A DNA stretch of 64,000 bases from Verrucomicrobiales bacterium (GCA_016795505.1 JAEUHH010000014.1:215293-279292); one strand, 5' to 3'; counted from the first letter of the stretch, positions 48,851-57,237 are shown. The notes: a model not told the origin generated them from the letters alone. Program-made: numbers and translations.

Positions 48851-49207
48851 ATGAAAATGCCACCTCCCCGCGACGATCTCCACTACAAGTTTCATCTGGG
48901 CTGCCTGCTGGAAAGCCTGAAGGCCGATTTCGACGGACCGATCTACCGGAACGAGGACGACCTGGAGGCGGTCCGGAACTCTGACTCGGACGTCGTTGCC
49001 GTCGTGTCACCGGGTCGCCCCATGGTTTTCTATGTTTCTCGGGAGAAGTTTCTGCGGGGTGAAGTTGGTCTGAACGCCGGCGATCTCTTCATGGAGTCGA
49101 TGTCAGCGGGTGTCCCCTTCACCTCCGAGGAACTCGATGATCGGGAAGCCGATTATCCGTTTGCGGAATCGACGGCAGTGGGAGACCCCACCTCGCCCGT
49201 CGAGTGA
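48851..49207 (+). CDS. hypothetical 118-aa protein
   Basis: A small acidic protein (LHYKFHLGCLLESLKADFDG; later EELDDREADYPFAES) with no recognised family. It lies between two DUF3987-like genes on the same strand. The leader before ATG 48851 is A/C-rich (TGAACTCCCGAACCCAAACTG) without a Shine-Dalgarno sequence, and a second ATG lies two codons on. Function unknown. Confidence 0.55.
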   Translation: MKMPPPRDDLHYKFHLGCLLESLKADFDGPIYRNEDDLEAVRNSDSDVVAVVSPGRPMVFYVSREKFLRGEVGLNAGDLFMESMSAGVPFTSEELDDREADYPFAESTAVGDPTSPVE

Positions 49208-49617
49208 TTTCGTATTTTGTTCGCCGCACACCCTCGGCCGTTTGCCCGGAGGCGAAATCCTACAGTTTCGATCGGACGACGATCTGGAGTTGACGGATGC
49301 ACCTGCCTGGCGTCTGGTGAGGCGTGCGAGATATCCGGCGGAGCTGTCGGGTATCTTCCGACGGGAGCGGCAAGTCCCTCCCGGCTCTTGAGAAGCGTAT
49401 CGGGGGCATCTCGGTCCGTCGAGACCGAGTGCCGCGCACTGACCTCCCTAATGGGGCAGCAGATTTCCACCTGGCTCCGGGATCGAAAGATCCCGGGCAG
49501 CGGTGCTGGTCGGCGTGAGCAGAAGCCTCGACAGGGTTCCACCGTGGATCGGTGAAGTCCTTCATTCTCTCCCCGCTTGGCCGGCACTCGCCTGCGGCCA
49601 ACCTGCTTCCCGAGAGA
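49208..49617. other. 410-bp gap before DUF3987-like protein C
   Basis: No convincing gene. A perfect hairpin with a GNRA-type loop, CCGGGATC-GAAA-GATCCCGG, occupies 49477-49496 but has no T tract. The frame of the following gene is open back to a GTG at 49552. Confidence 0.5.
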
Positions 49618-51024
49618 ATGAACAGCCCGTCGTTTCCGACTTCGAACCTGCCGCCTGTCCTCAGAAGAGTGACCGAGGCGACCGCCGCCACTCTGAACGT
49701 CCCCGAGATCCTGCCGGCCAGCGCCGCCTTGGCGGTGATTTCCGCCGCCATGGGCAAAGGGCTCGAGGTCGAAAGCGGCCCGGGGCGCCGCCTTCGGGGG
49801 AACCTTTTCCTGCTGGTGTCGGCCCCGTCCGGCGCGGGCAAGAGCTCGGTGCTGCAGGAGATGATCGAGCCGATGCGGGACATCGAGGAATTTCTCCAGG
49901 TCTGCGATCCCGGTCCAGTTGCCGACGACGCGGGGAACGGGGAGGAAGTGCGATTCGCCGGAGCACCGCCCTTCCTGGTCGCAAGGCCGGATGCATCACA
50001 GAGGAGGGCCGGGGGGAGCCGCCACCGTCATCAGCGAGTCCCCCGTCGGCTCATCTGCGAGAATATCACGGGTCCTGCCCTTGCCTCCCTCCTCGTCGCG
50101 AACGGGGAGTCGACCTTCAACGTCAGCGCGGAGGCGGGCAATCTCCTGGACGAGGCGGGTCGCGCCGCCAGCGACTTGGGCCTGCTGCTGCTCAAGGGGT
50201 ATTCCGGCGACCCGGTGGTCATCGACCGGCTCACCCGGGACTCGGACCATCTCGAATCGCCATGCATCTCGGTCTTCTGGCTCTGCCAGCCCCACCGCCT
50301 CGACCGCTTCCTGTCTCGCGAACGATCGCTCGAGGACGGACTGATCGCCCGGTTCCTCGTCGCCCACAGCGAAGCGCGCATGACACCACTCGGTGACGAA
50401 CTCCCTGGGGAGATCCCCGTGGGCGTGAAGGACGCCTATGGGGCGGTCGTCAACGATTTGTTTCGCACCTATCACTCCATCCGAAACGGAACGAGGACGG
50501 TGAGGGTTTCCCCGGGAGGTTTTGAAGTTTTGAAGGAGTATCACAACCAATGCACGGCGCAATGGGACGAGCTGGCCCGACTGCGCCCCTGTGTCGCCCG
50601 GTGGCCGGAACAGGCCCGCCGACTCGCCCTCGTCCTCCACGCCGCCGAACACGGAGGACGGTCGCACCAGCAGCCTCTCTCCGAGGCGACGGCACGGGCG
50701 GCCGTCGACTTGGCGGAGTGGTTCCGAGGACAACAGCTCGCCATCATCGGGCGCGGGGCGACGAGCCGCCTCGAGCCACGCGCCGAACGGCTCCTCTCTC
50801 TGATCGCCGCATCGCCGGGAGCTGAGGTGAAGGTGCGGGACCTGAAGAACTCGCACGGGTTCACCGACGAAGAAATCGAGGAGATCGTGGCCCTGCATTC
50901 GGATCGCCTGAAACTGCAAAACCTTCAAAACCCCAAGGGCGGACGGCCTTCGCTGGTGGTCGTCCTGACTCGAGAAGTGGGAGACGATGCCGCCACCGTC
51001 ACGACTGCCGAAGCGCACCTCTGA
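49618..51024 (+). CDS. DUF3987-like protein C, intact P-loop ATPase
   Basis: A 468-residue protein of the DUF3987 type found in phage and plasmid replication regions. The Walker A motif is complete (VSAPSGAGKSSVLQEM, GK at residues 74-75). The region NITGPALASLLVANGEST, AEAGNLLDEAGRAASDLG and HLESPCISVFWLCQPHRLDRFL follows the family order, and a helical domain plus winged-helix C-terminus ends it. ATG 49618 (MNSPSFP) is used; GTG 49552 would add 22 residues. It is the only one of three paralogue-like proteins in the window able to bind ATP by this motif. It converges with the XRE gene. Confidence 0.65.
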   Translation: MNSPSFPTSNLPPVLRRVTEATAATLNVPEILPASAALAVISAAMGKGLEVESGPGRRLRGNLFLLVSAPSGAGKSSVLQEMIEPMRDIEEFLQVCDPGPVADDAGNGEEVRFAGAPPFLVARPDASQRRAGGSRHRHQRVPRRLICENITGPALASLLVANGESTFNVSAEAGNLLDEAGRAASDLGLLLLKGYSGDPVVIDRLTRDSDHLESPCISVFWLCQPHRLDRFLSRERSLEDGLIARFLVAHSEARMTPLGDELPGEIPVGVKDAYGAVVNDLFRTYHSIRNGTRTVRVSPGGFEVLKEYHNQCTAQWDELARLRPCVARWPEQARRLALVLHAAEHGGRSHQQPLSEATARAAVDLAEWFRGQQLAIIGRGATSRLEPRAERLLSLIAASPGAEVKVRDLKNSHGFTDEEIEEIVALHSDRLKLQNLQNPKGGRPSLVVVLTREVGDDAATVTTAEAHL

Positions 51025-51035
51025 GTCGTGCGCCA

Positions 51036-51317
51036 TCAACTCCGCCGGCCTGAGATGAGGTCCTCCAGGTCCGACTTCAGCGACCGCACGGACGGAAGGA
51101 GCCGCGTCGGCTCGACCCCCAGTTCGGCGGCGATCACGACGAGCTCGAAGTCGTAGACGCTCCGCAGCTGGGACTCGATCTTGGCCACGGCGACACGTTC
51201 GAGGTGGTGCAGCCCGGCCAACTGGAGGCGGGCGGCGAGCTGTTCCTGGGTGAGCCCCTTCTCCATGCGAAGGCGGCGAACCCCGGGACCGATGCAATTT
51301 CTGTAGCGGCGCGACAT
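51036..51317 (-). CDS. XRE-family transcriptional regulator
   Basis: A 93-residue DNA-binding protein with one helix-turn-helix (GPGVRRLRMEKGLTQEQLAA, residues about 10-70) and a short C-terminal helix (LPSVRSLKSDLEDLI). It is divergent from the zinc-ribbon/Sel1 gene, and two near-identical palindromes with GGGGAAC arms lie between the two, so it probably represses itself and that membrane-protein operon. Confidence 0.83.
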   Translation of the reverse strand: MSRRYRNCIGPGVRRLRMEKGLTQEQLAARLQLAGLHHLERVAVAKIESQLRSVYDFELVVIAAELGVEPTRLLPSVRSLKSDLEDLISGRRS

Positions 51318-51321
51318 TCAC

Positions 51322-51337
51322 GTCCCCAAAGGGGAAC
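51322..51337. promoter_or_regulatory. candidate XRE operator 1
   Basis: GTCCCCAAAGGGGAAC is a near-perfect palindrome 5 bp upstream of the XRE gene start codon. It shares the GGGGAAC arm with the site at 51368. Confidence 0.55.
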
Positions 51338-51367
51338 TTGACCTTGGCGCTAAAACCGGGAAAAATG

Positions 51368-51383
51368 GTTCCCTATGGGGAAC
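51368..51383. promoter_or_regulatory. candidate XRE operator 2
   Basis: GTTCCCTATGGGGAAC is a palindrome with the same arms as operator 1, the two starting 46 bp apart. An ATG at 51375 lies inside it, which argues that translation of the next gene really starts at 51396. Confidence 0.55.
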
Positions 51384-51395
51384 AGTGAAACTTCG

Positions 51396-52505
51396 ATGGA
51401 CCACGCTTTTCGCTTCGCCTGCCCCTACTGCTTCCAGAGGATTTCCTCGGAGGAGGACGTCGGCGGTCTGGCGGTGGAATGCCCGTCCTGCTCGCGTCGG
51501 TTCGTCGCCATGCTCGAGCCCCTCGATGATCCGGTGGTCCTTGCCGCCGCCCCCGCGACGGCACCGCCGAGCTCTCCGCGGTCCCGCGGCAGTCGATCGA
51601 AATCCGACACACCCGGCTGGTTGTGGCCGAGCTTCGCGGGGGTGCTGAGCCTCGTGGCCGTGATCGGAATCCTGGTGGTCGCCACCGGGGGAGCGGCTAG
51701 GCCGGGGGGCGGGATCGACGACCTCTACGCCCGCGGTCTTGCGATGCGGGACGGGGATGAGCCCCAAGCGGATCCGTCGGAAGCCTTCCGCCTGTTTCTG
51801 GAGGCGGCCGAGGCGGGGCATGCGGGAGCCCAGCTCGAGGTTGCCAAGGACTACCTCAACGACGAGGGAGCCGTCCCGGTCGACTTCGCGAAGGGCGCGG
51901 AGTGGCTGGAAAAATCCCAATCTCAGGGAAACCTCGATGCCCGGGCCAACCTGGGATGGTGTCTCGCCAAGGGCTATACGGGAACGCAGGATCTGGAGAG
52001 GGGGGAGGCACTGATGCGTGATGCCGCGGGCGAAGGCAACCTACTGGCGATGAGCGGACTCGCCCGCCTCCATTCGGGAGAGGTCGAGGGCTTCGAGGCG
52101 GATCCCGAGGAGGCCTTCCAATGGTATCGCAAGGCCGCGGAACTGGGGGACCGGGCCGGACAGTTCAATCTGGGGCGCTCCTACCTCGAGGGGTTTGGTA
52201 CTGCGATGGACCCGGTCGAGGGCTGGACCTGGATCGAGCGGTCGGCGGAGCAGGGATTCGAGCCAGCCCTCGCGGATCTCCAGACGCGGCGGGACCAGAA
52301 CCAGCTCAACGAGCTGCAACACCGATTCCAGCGGCAGATCGAGGAGAACCTGCGCTCCCGGCCGCAGGGAAGCAATCCCTTCTCGGCGAATCCCTACACG
52401 CAACGGGTGCCTCCCCAATACCGGGAAGCGCAGCAGCGGGCCTACGAGGGGCTCCGTCAACAGGGCTATTCCGACGAAGTGCTGCGTCAACAGGGATACC
52501 GGTGA
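51396..52505 (+). CDS. zinc-ribbon, TM and Sel1-repeat protein
   Basis: A 369-residue membrane protein. Residues 9-33 form a zinc ribbon (ACPYCFQRI and ECPSCSRRF). One transmembrane helix follows near residues 75-95 (FAGVLSLVAVIGILVVATGG), then five or more Sel1-like repeats (EAFRLFLEAAEAGHAGAQLE, KGAEWLEKSQSQGNLDARAN, EAFQWYRKAAELGDRAGQFN). A polar tail with two GYxxEVLRQQGY-type ends completes it. Sel1 repeats bind proteins, so it likely anchors a complex at the membrane. Start 51396 (MDHAFRF) is chosen because the upstream ATG lies within an operator. First gene of a four-gene row. Confidence 0.75.
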   Translation: MDHAFRFACPYCFQRISSEEDVGGLAVECPSCSRRFVAMLEPLDDPVVLAAAPATAPPSSPRSRGSRSKSDTPGWLWPSFAGVLSLVAVIGILVVATGGAARPGGGIDDLYARGLAMRDGDEPQADPSEAFRLFLEAAEAGHAGAQLEVAKDYLNDEGAVPVDFAKGAEWLEKSQSQGNLDARANLGWCLAKGYTGTQDLERGEALMRDAAGEGNLLAMSGLARLHSGEVEGFEADPEEAFQWYRKAAELGDRAGQFNLGRSYLEGFGTAMDPVEGWTWIERSAEQGFEPALADLQTRRDQNQLNELQHRFQRQIEENLRSRPQGSNPFSANPYTQRVPPQYREAQQRAYEGLRQQGYSDEVLRQQGYR

Positions 52506-52522
52506 TCCTCGGCGGAACGGTC

Positions 52523-53422
52523 ATGACGGACTTCTATTATCTCAACGGTGAGCAGCAACCGGTCGGGCCGATGAGTCTCGAGGCGATCCGCCGGCTCGCG
52601 GATGCCGGGATCGTCGATTCCGACGTTCTGGTCTGTCCGGCGGGCGAGCAGGAGTGGAAATCCCTGCGGGAGTGGAGCGCGGACGGGTTCGGCCCGGTCG
52701 GTCCGCCGCGAGTGCCGCCCCCGCCCCGCCCGTCTTCGATGACTCCGGCGTCGGTGTCCGCGGCTCGTCCGGAATCTTCCCCACCGGGACTCCCCGGCTG
52801 GCTGGCACCCGTCTCCATGGCGGCGGGGATCCTCGCCCTCCTGACGATCTTCCAACCGGCGCTCTCCTTTCTCATTGCTGTCCCGGCGATCATCGGAGGC
52901 ATCCTGATCCTGACACGCCCCGCCTCGACAAAGCGGGGGTTCGCTCTCACCGCCGTCCTCACCGGCGGGGTCGGTGCCCTGCCCGGGCTGCTCTTTCTCG
53001 TGGGCATGATCTTCGGTTCGATCGCCCCCGGTTTTGTCGAGGCGACCGAGATGGAACGTGCCCTCAGGGAAGGGATCGAGGTCGGCCGGGACGCGGAGAA
53101 GCGCTATCCCGGCGATGCCGCGAAACAGTCCCGGTTCGTCGCGTCCGGACTCCAGAAGATCGATACCCAGGGCTGCCCTCCCGAATTCCGGCTCGCCTTC
53201 CAGCGCAACATCGATGCGTGGGAGACGGCGGTTCCCTACTTCGAGGCGAACAACCCGGGGACGCATTTCCTGGAGGGGTTCTTCGGGGCTCTGGCCAACG
53301 ATTATTCCGGCGTGGGATTCTCCGACTACCAGGCCCGGCTCGCCGTCGAGAACATCGAGGCGACCTACCGGGAGCTGCGGGAAATCGCGATCGCCTACGG
53401 AGCCAGCATCCCGACGCTCTAA
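52523..53422 (+). CDS. GYF_2-domain membrane protein 1
   Basis: A 299-residue protein. Residues 1-60 are a GYF_2 domain (FYYLNGEQQPVGPMSLEAIR, VCPAGEQEWKSLREW), then a Pro-rich linker, two or three membrane helices (MAAGILALLTIFQPALSF, GALPGLLFLVGMIFGSI) and a C-terminal helical domain of about 120 residues. GYF_2 domains bind peptides, often in membrane proteins with TM helices. It follows the Sel1 gene by 17 bp and precedes a second GYF_2 gene by 16 bp, so one operon. Confidence 0.75.
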   Translation: MTDFYYLNGEQQPVGPMSLEAIRRLADAGIVDSDVLVCPAGEQEWKSLREWSADGFGPVGPPRVPPPPRPSSMTPASVSAARPESSPPGLPGWLAPVSMAAGILALLTIFQPALSFLIAVPAIIGGILILTRPASTKRGFALTAVLTGGVGALPGLLFLVGMIFGSIAPGFVEATEMERALREGIEVGRDAEKRYPGDAAKQSRFVASGLQKIDTQGCPPEFRLAFQRNIDAWETAVPYFEANNPGTHFLEGFFGALANDYSGVGFSDYQARLAVENIEATYRELREIAIAYGASIPTL

Positions 53423-53438
53423 CTTCCACCCGCCCGAC

Positions 53439-54008
53439 ATGACATCGATCCGCTACTACTATGCCGACGAGCAGAACCAGCCGGTCGGACCCTTCGGGCT
53501 GGCCGACTTGGAGAAGATGTTGGGCGCCGGCGTGATCGGCCCGGATAGCTGGGTCTGTCCGGAGGGGGGTGAGGATTGGGTCGCGCTGCAGATCCTGATC
53601 GGAGCGCGCTCGTCGATTGCCCCGCCGAGCCCGCCACCGGGAGGGACATCGGCAGGGTCCGAGCGACACGCCCGGATCGAAAAGAACGCCTTCGCCGCGG
53701 CCACCGCCGCCATCCTCTTCCCCGTCATCATGAGCGTCCTGACCCTCGCGGTGGCGGCAAACCCCGCCTACTACGCGATCGAGCGAGCCATGGGGACCGG
53801 CTTCCTCCTCTTCCTGCTTTTCTTCGTCGTCGGGCTACTGGGTCCGATCAATGCGTTCAAGCTGATCCGAATCCCCGGAGTGGCTGCGCGGAGGCCCGCA
53901 GCGGTGACGGTTGCCTGGATCGGCATCGTCCTCTTCGTGCTCGCCCTCGGGAGCCTGCTCCTCGTCGGCTTCGGCATGGAAGCGGAAATGGCCCGCCGAG
54001 CCGGGTGA
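53439..54008 (+). CDS. GYF_2-domain membrane protein 2
   Basis: A 189-residue protein with an N-terminal GYF_2 domain (RYYYADEQNQPVGPFGLADL, VCPEGGEDWVALQ), a short Pro-rich linker and three membrane helices (AAILFPVIMSVLTLAVAA; FLLFLLFFVVGLLGPI; VAWIGIVLFVLALGSLLLVG). It lies in the same operon as its neighbours; the N-terminal domain is close in sequence to those of the third GYF_2 gene, so tandem duplication is likely. Confidence 0.75.
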   Translation: MTSIRYYYADEQNQPVGPFGLADLEKMLGAGVIGPDSWVCPEGGEDWVALQILIGARSSIAPPSPPPGGTSAGSERHARIEKNAFAAATAAILFPVIMSVLTLAVAANPAYYAIERAMGTGFLLFLLFFVVGLLGPINAFKLIRIPGVAARRPAAVTVAWIGIVLFVLALGSLLLVGFGMEAEMARRAG

Positions 54009-54032
54009 CAGGATCCCCGACCTCCTCCCGTC

Positions 54033-54545
54033 ATGTCTCAAGCCCGCTACTACTACGCCGACGATCACAACCAGCCGGTCGGTCCCTTCGCCCTCGCCGA
54101 CCTGGAGAAGATGATGGTCCGGCAGGTTCTCCCCCCGGACACGATGGTCTGCCCCGAAGGGGGCATGGAATGGGTCACGCTCGTCACCCTGGTCCGCCCC
54201 GAACCTGCGGCCGGCCCGGCCGAGCCCCGGCTTCCTCTCTCCGCACCGCCTTCCCGCACGCCCGCCACGCAGGTGAGCGGCAAAAGGAAGAAGAAGTACC
54301 GTTTCGTCGATACCAGCCTCGAGGGGAATTTCCTGCGCCCTTTGAAGATGATCCCCGTCGTTCTCCTGGCGTTGGTCCTCGCGGGCCTCGTGTTGACGAT
54401 CCTCGACGCGGTGTACGACTTCGACTCGACCAAGCTCCGCGGGAACGGCTCGAGAAGCCTCGGACTTGGCCTAACCTTCCTTATCTACTGGCTGCTCCAG
54501 TTCGGATACCGTCTGTGGAAGAAATCTACCACACCGGAGGAGTAG
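54033..54545 (+). CDS. GYF_2-domain membrane protein 3
   Basis: A 170-residue protein: GYF_2 domain (RYYYADDHNQPVGPFALADL, VCPEGGMEWVTLV), a Pro-rich then basic linker (GKRKKKYRFVD) and two membrane helices (MIPVVLLALVLAGLVLTIL; LGLTFLIYWLLQFGYRLW). Last gene of the row; a long non-coding space follows. Confidence 0.73.
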   Translation: MSQARYYYADDHNQPVGPFALADLEKMMVRQVLPPDTMVCPEGGMEWVTLVTLVRPEPAAGPAEPRLPLSAPPSRTPATQVSGKRKKKYRFVDTSLEGNFLRPLKMIPVVLLALVLAGLVLTILDAVYDFDSTKLRGNGSRSLGLGLTFLIYWLLQFGYRLWKKSTTPEE

Positions 54546-55355
54546 CGGGATCGAGACAACCCGGAAGGATCACGTTCCGAGGTCACCGGGACACAGACCA
54601 TGCCGAGAACAAGCTTCGCTTCGCTTTCCCTGGCCCTACAGGGCTCGTAGATCGCCCGCAGGATCTCTCGAGCGTTAACACCGCCGAACGACCCTGCGAT
54701 CGCTCAGAAGGGCCTGTGGCGGCAAAACGAGATCGCCGGAACTCTGCGGCGGACGCCGCACCGCCGTGAGGCTTCGCCCGGGTTCCCCGGCTCTTCCCTG
54801 TTTCACCGGGTGATCAGGATCCCGGGAATCGAGTGGTCGAGTCAGTTCTCCCGGTAGCGGCACCTCCACGAACGGGCGGCCGTCTCACGGCCGTCCAGGC
54901 TAGTCCCTGGGACTAGCGAGAAATGGGGGCTGCAAGCCCCCATTAGTTATTTAACCTTTCTCTCGCGCGTGCGACCGACCCTCGGGAGGCGAAGAGCCAG
55001 CGAAAAGAGAAAGGTAGGCTATAAAGAAAATATAGAGGCCCTTTTTTGACACCTCTAACACTGTTCAACCCCTTTTGGAGCTCCCCTGAAGGGAGCTTCC
55101 CGGAAGCTATGCAGGCAGCTCGATCGCTGCTCGTTTGAACCTCTGTTCGAGCAGGTGTGGAGCTGTCTCAAGCTATGGTTGTGGAGAAGCGTCGCGGAGG
55201 GGCGGTTCCCCTTGTTGATCGACCTCAGGACTTCTTTCCTCCCTTTCCTGCGGTTTGCTCCCGGGAATCCTTCCTTCGCGACTCCGACACACCCACCACC
55301 ACGAAGGCGGGTCGGGATGCTGAAATGAACCGGATTTCCGCGGCATATAACCACG
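54546..55355. other. 810-bp gene-free, hairpin-rich region
   Basis: No convincing gene. At least five hairpins occur in a row: CGGCCG/CGGCCG (54877-54893), GCTAGTCC/GGACTAGC (54899-54917), ATGGGGGCT/AGCCCCCAT (54923-54943), ACCTTTCTC/GAGAAAGGT (54954-54962 with 55007-55015) and AGCTCCC/GGGAGCT (55079-55097). TGCGGC/GCCGCA occurs near 54750. The composition turns A+T-richer around 55015-55060. It separates the GYF operon from the clamp/nuclease cluster and could hold a structured RNA, promoter or replication/transfer origin. Confidence 0.6.
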
Positions 55356-55568
55356 ATGGCACGACCTACCTACTACGTGCCCGTCATCTCGCGGCCGGTC
55401 GTCGCGGCGCTGTTCCATGAAGCGAAACGTCATCGCATCCCGATGACGAAGCTTGTGGATCGTCTGCTCAAGGAATCCCTTCGGGGTACTCCCGGGTGGA
55501 CGGAAGCGTCACGAGACTGGCCCGAACTGGCGGCACCTCCATTAAACAGGAATCAGCATTCCCGCTGA
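55356..55568 (+). CDS. small basic protein, possible ribbon-helix-helix
   Basis: A 70-residue protein reading MARPTYYVPVISRPVVAALF then HEAKRHRIPMTKLVDRLLKE. A short strand followed by two helices and the 'IPMTKLVDRLLKESL' segment resembles ribbon-helix-helix DNA-binding proteins; the family was not confirmed. It is the first gene of the right-hand cluster and is followed by a strong terminator, so it may be expressed separately. Confidence 0.5.
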   Translation: MARPTYYVPVISRPVVAALFHEAKRHRIPMTKLVDRLLKESLRGTPGWTEASRDWPELAAPPLNRNQHSR

Positions 55569-55598
55569 ACGAACCAACCCGTTGCGGCCCCATTCTCG

Positions 55599-55630
55599 AA
55601 GCCCGGTCTTTTTGCGAGATCGGGCTTTTT
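55599..55630 (+). terminator. rho-independent terminator
   Basis: Stem AGCCCG/CGGGCT (55600-55605 with 55621-55626) followed by T residues to 55630. The loop itself contains a five-T run. Confidence 0.75.
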
Positions 55631-55687
55631 CGTGAATCGGCCGTTTTCGCAAAACCAACCACGAACCCAAACCACCATCTCCACCCC

Positions 55688-56278
55688 ATGGCACTCATTC
55701 TCACCAGTGACTACAGCAAGAAGCTCGGCCTGCCGGGCTTCTCTTCCCACCAGTTCTCCGTCAGCATTCAGACGGAACTCACCGACCTCGACCGTGTCCC
55801 GGGCGAAGTCGCGCGGCTCTACCAACTGCTCCAGCAGGCCGTCGACCGCGAGATCCAGCAGACGGGCTTCGTGCCCGCCGACGGATACGGCGAAACCCAG
55901 CGTGCCCTGCCGAATTCCAACGGCAACGGCCACCCGAATGGAAACGGGAACGGCAACGGCAATCGCCACGGCAATGGCTCCCTGCCTCGCCGCGGTACCG
56001 CTCCAGTCAACGGCAACGGGGCGTGGCAATGCTCCGACAAGCAGCGCCGACTCCTCTCCGATCTGTCCCGCGAGCTTCAGCTTTCGGAAGAGGACCTCAA
56101 CGAGCGCGCCCTGCGCCTCTTCCAGCGTCCGGCCCGGCAGTTGAACAAGCTGAGCGCGAGCGGTCTCATCACCGACCTGCTCGGCGAGGCGGAAGCACTT
56201 CGTCAGGCCAACGGCGGTAGCAGTGGGAATGGCAAGGGTCATTCCGTCCCCGCCCACCGGAACGGAGGTGGTGCATGA
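55688..56278 (+). CDS. Asn/Gly-repeat protein of unknown function
   Basis: A 196-residue protein. The first 75 residues form a domain starting MALILTSDYSKKLGLPGFSS with an amphipathic helix (EVARLYQLLQQAVDREIQQ). A low-complexity Asn/Gly segment follows (residues about 85-115: NGNGHPNGNGNGNGNRHGNG) and then a second helical domain (QCSDKQRRLLSDLSRELQLS). Two folded domains joined by a flexible NG linker suggest a DNA- or protein-binding adaptor, but no family was recognised. Its stop overlaps the start of the nuclease gene (ATGA), so the two are translationally coupled. The leader is C/A-rich with no Shine-Dalgarno. Confidence 0.6.
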   Translation: MALILTSDYSKKLGLPGFSSHQFSVSIQTELTDLDRVPGEVARLYQLLQQAVDREIQQTGFVPADGYGETQRALPNSNGNGHPNGNGNGNGNRHGNGSLPRRGTAPVNGNGAWQCSDKQRRLLSDLSRELQLSEEDLNERALRLFQRPARQLNKLSASGLITDLLGEAEALRQANGGSSGNGKGHSVPAHRNGGGA

Positions 56279-57150
56279 GCGCTGTCCATGGTATTGCCGA
56301 TCCATCTCCACCGGCCGCGATCCGCCTGCTCCCCGATCCGGGGACGGGCCAGCTCGTCGATCGGTCCGAGCCGGACCTGCTCCGCTACCTCAGTGCCTCG
56401 CGCCTGAAGTGCTGGCAGACCTGCCGGCGGCAGTTCTACTTCCGCTATGTCGCGCGCCTCGTCGTCCCCACGGCCCCCGCCCTGTTCATCGGTCGACAGA
56501 TCCACGAGGTCCTGTGCCGCTGGAACTGGGCCAAGTGGAAGGAGGAACCCCTGATCCGCGAACAGCTCCGCGACTTCCTCTTCCAACAGTGGGAGGAGGA
56601 GACCGCCGCGGAACCGTTCCCCATCCCCTGGAAGCAGCCCGGCGATGAGATCATCGCCCGCGACCAGGCCTGGGCCATGCTCGAGACCTACTTCGACCAA
56701 TGCCCCGTCTCCCCGGAGGAAAAACCCGAGGGGGTCGAGGTGGAGGTCGAATGTTCGTTGGGTGACGGCATCCCGCCGCTCTACGGCATCATCGACCTCG
56801 TTCGTCCGGGAGGACGGATCGTCGACTACAAGTCGGCGGCCCGCAGTCCCGGTGAGGAGATGGCCGCCCACCAGCACGCCACCCAGCTCGCCGTTTACGG
56901 CCTGATCTACCGTGGAACCACTGGCACCCAGGAAACCGGCTTCGAGCTGCATCACCTCATCAAAACGAAGGTGCCGAAGGTGATCATTTCCACCTACGGC
57001 CCGATGTCGGCGGCGATGGAGAGCGAGCTGTTCTTCCTCATCGACGACTACCTCGAGGGCATCGCGCGCGAAGCCTGGGTTCCATCCCCGGGACAGCACT
57101 GCGCGTGGTGCGACCACCTCGCCCTCTGCCGGAAACGCTCCGGCATGTGA
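56275..57150 (+). CDS. PD-(D/E)XK nuclease, Cas4/AddB-like with Fe-S cysteines
   Basis: A 291-residue RecB-family nuclease. LSASRLKCWQTCRRQFYFRY (residues 39-58) starts the domain; the catalytic core shows GIIDLV (Asp174) and VDYKSA (Asp184, Lys186), with Gln204 in HATQLAVYG (motif QhXXY). Cys50 (or Cys46), Cys276, Cys279 and Cys285 (CAWCDHLALC) match the four-cysteine [4Fe-4S] arrangement of AddB and Cas4 nucleases. Such enzymes trim or resect DNA ends. A GGAGG lies upstream of ATG 56275, one of the few canonical ribosome sites here. Coupled to the NG-repeat gene. Confidence 0.88.
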   Translation: MSAVHGIADPSPPAAIRLLPDPGTGQLVDRSEPDLLRYLSASRLKCWQTCRRQFYFRYVARLVVPTAPALFIGRQIHEVLCRWNWAKWKEEPLIREQLRDFLFQQWEEETAAEPFPIPWKQPGDEIIARDQAWAMLETYFDQCPVSPEEKPEGVEVEVECSLGDGIPPLYGIIDLVRPGGRIVDYKSAARSPGEEMAAHQHATQLAVYGLIYRGTTGTQETGFELHHLIKTKVPKVIISTYGPMSAAMESELFFLIDDYLEGIAREAWVPSPGQHCAWCDHLALCRKRSGM

Positions 57151-57191
57151 ATAAGTCCCCCAATAACCTCCCCAACAACCAACCCACCCCG

Positions 57192-57237
57192 GAAGGCCGA
57201 TCTGCTCCACTTGAGCGGACCGGCCTTCTTCCTTTTC
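57192..57237 (+). terminator. terminator-like hairpin after the nuclease gene
   Basis: Outer stem GAAGGCC/GGCCTTC (57192-57198 with 57222-57228) with an inner GCTC/GAGC, followed by a pyrimidine-rich tail (TTCCTTTTC). Confidence 0.6.

Noticed and set aside
49477..49496. Perfect GAAA-loop hairpin considered as a terminator
   Set aside because: No T tract follows, and it is not placed directly after a gene end.
56275..57150. Nuclease considered as Cas4 of a CRISPR system
   Set aside because: No cas1, cas2, effector genes or repeat-spacer array in the window; AddB-like cysteines are equally consistent with other RecB-family nucleases.
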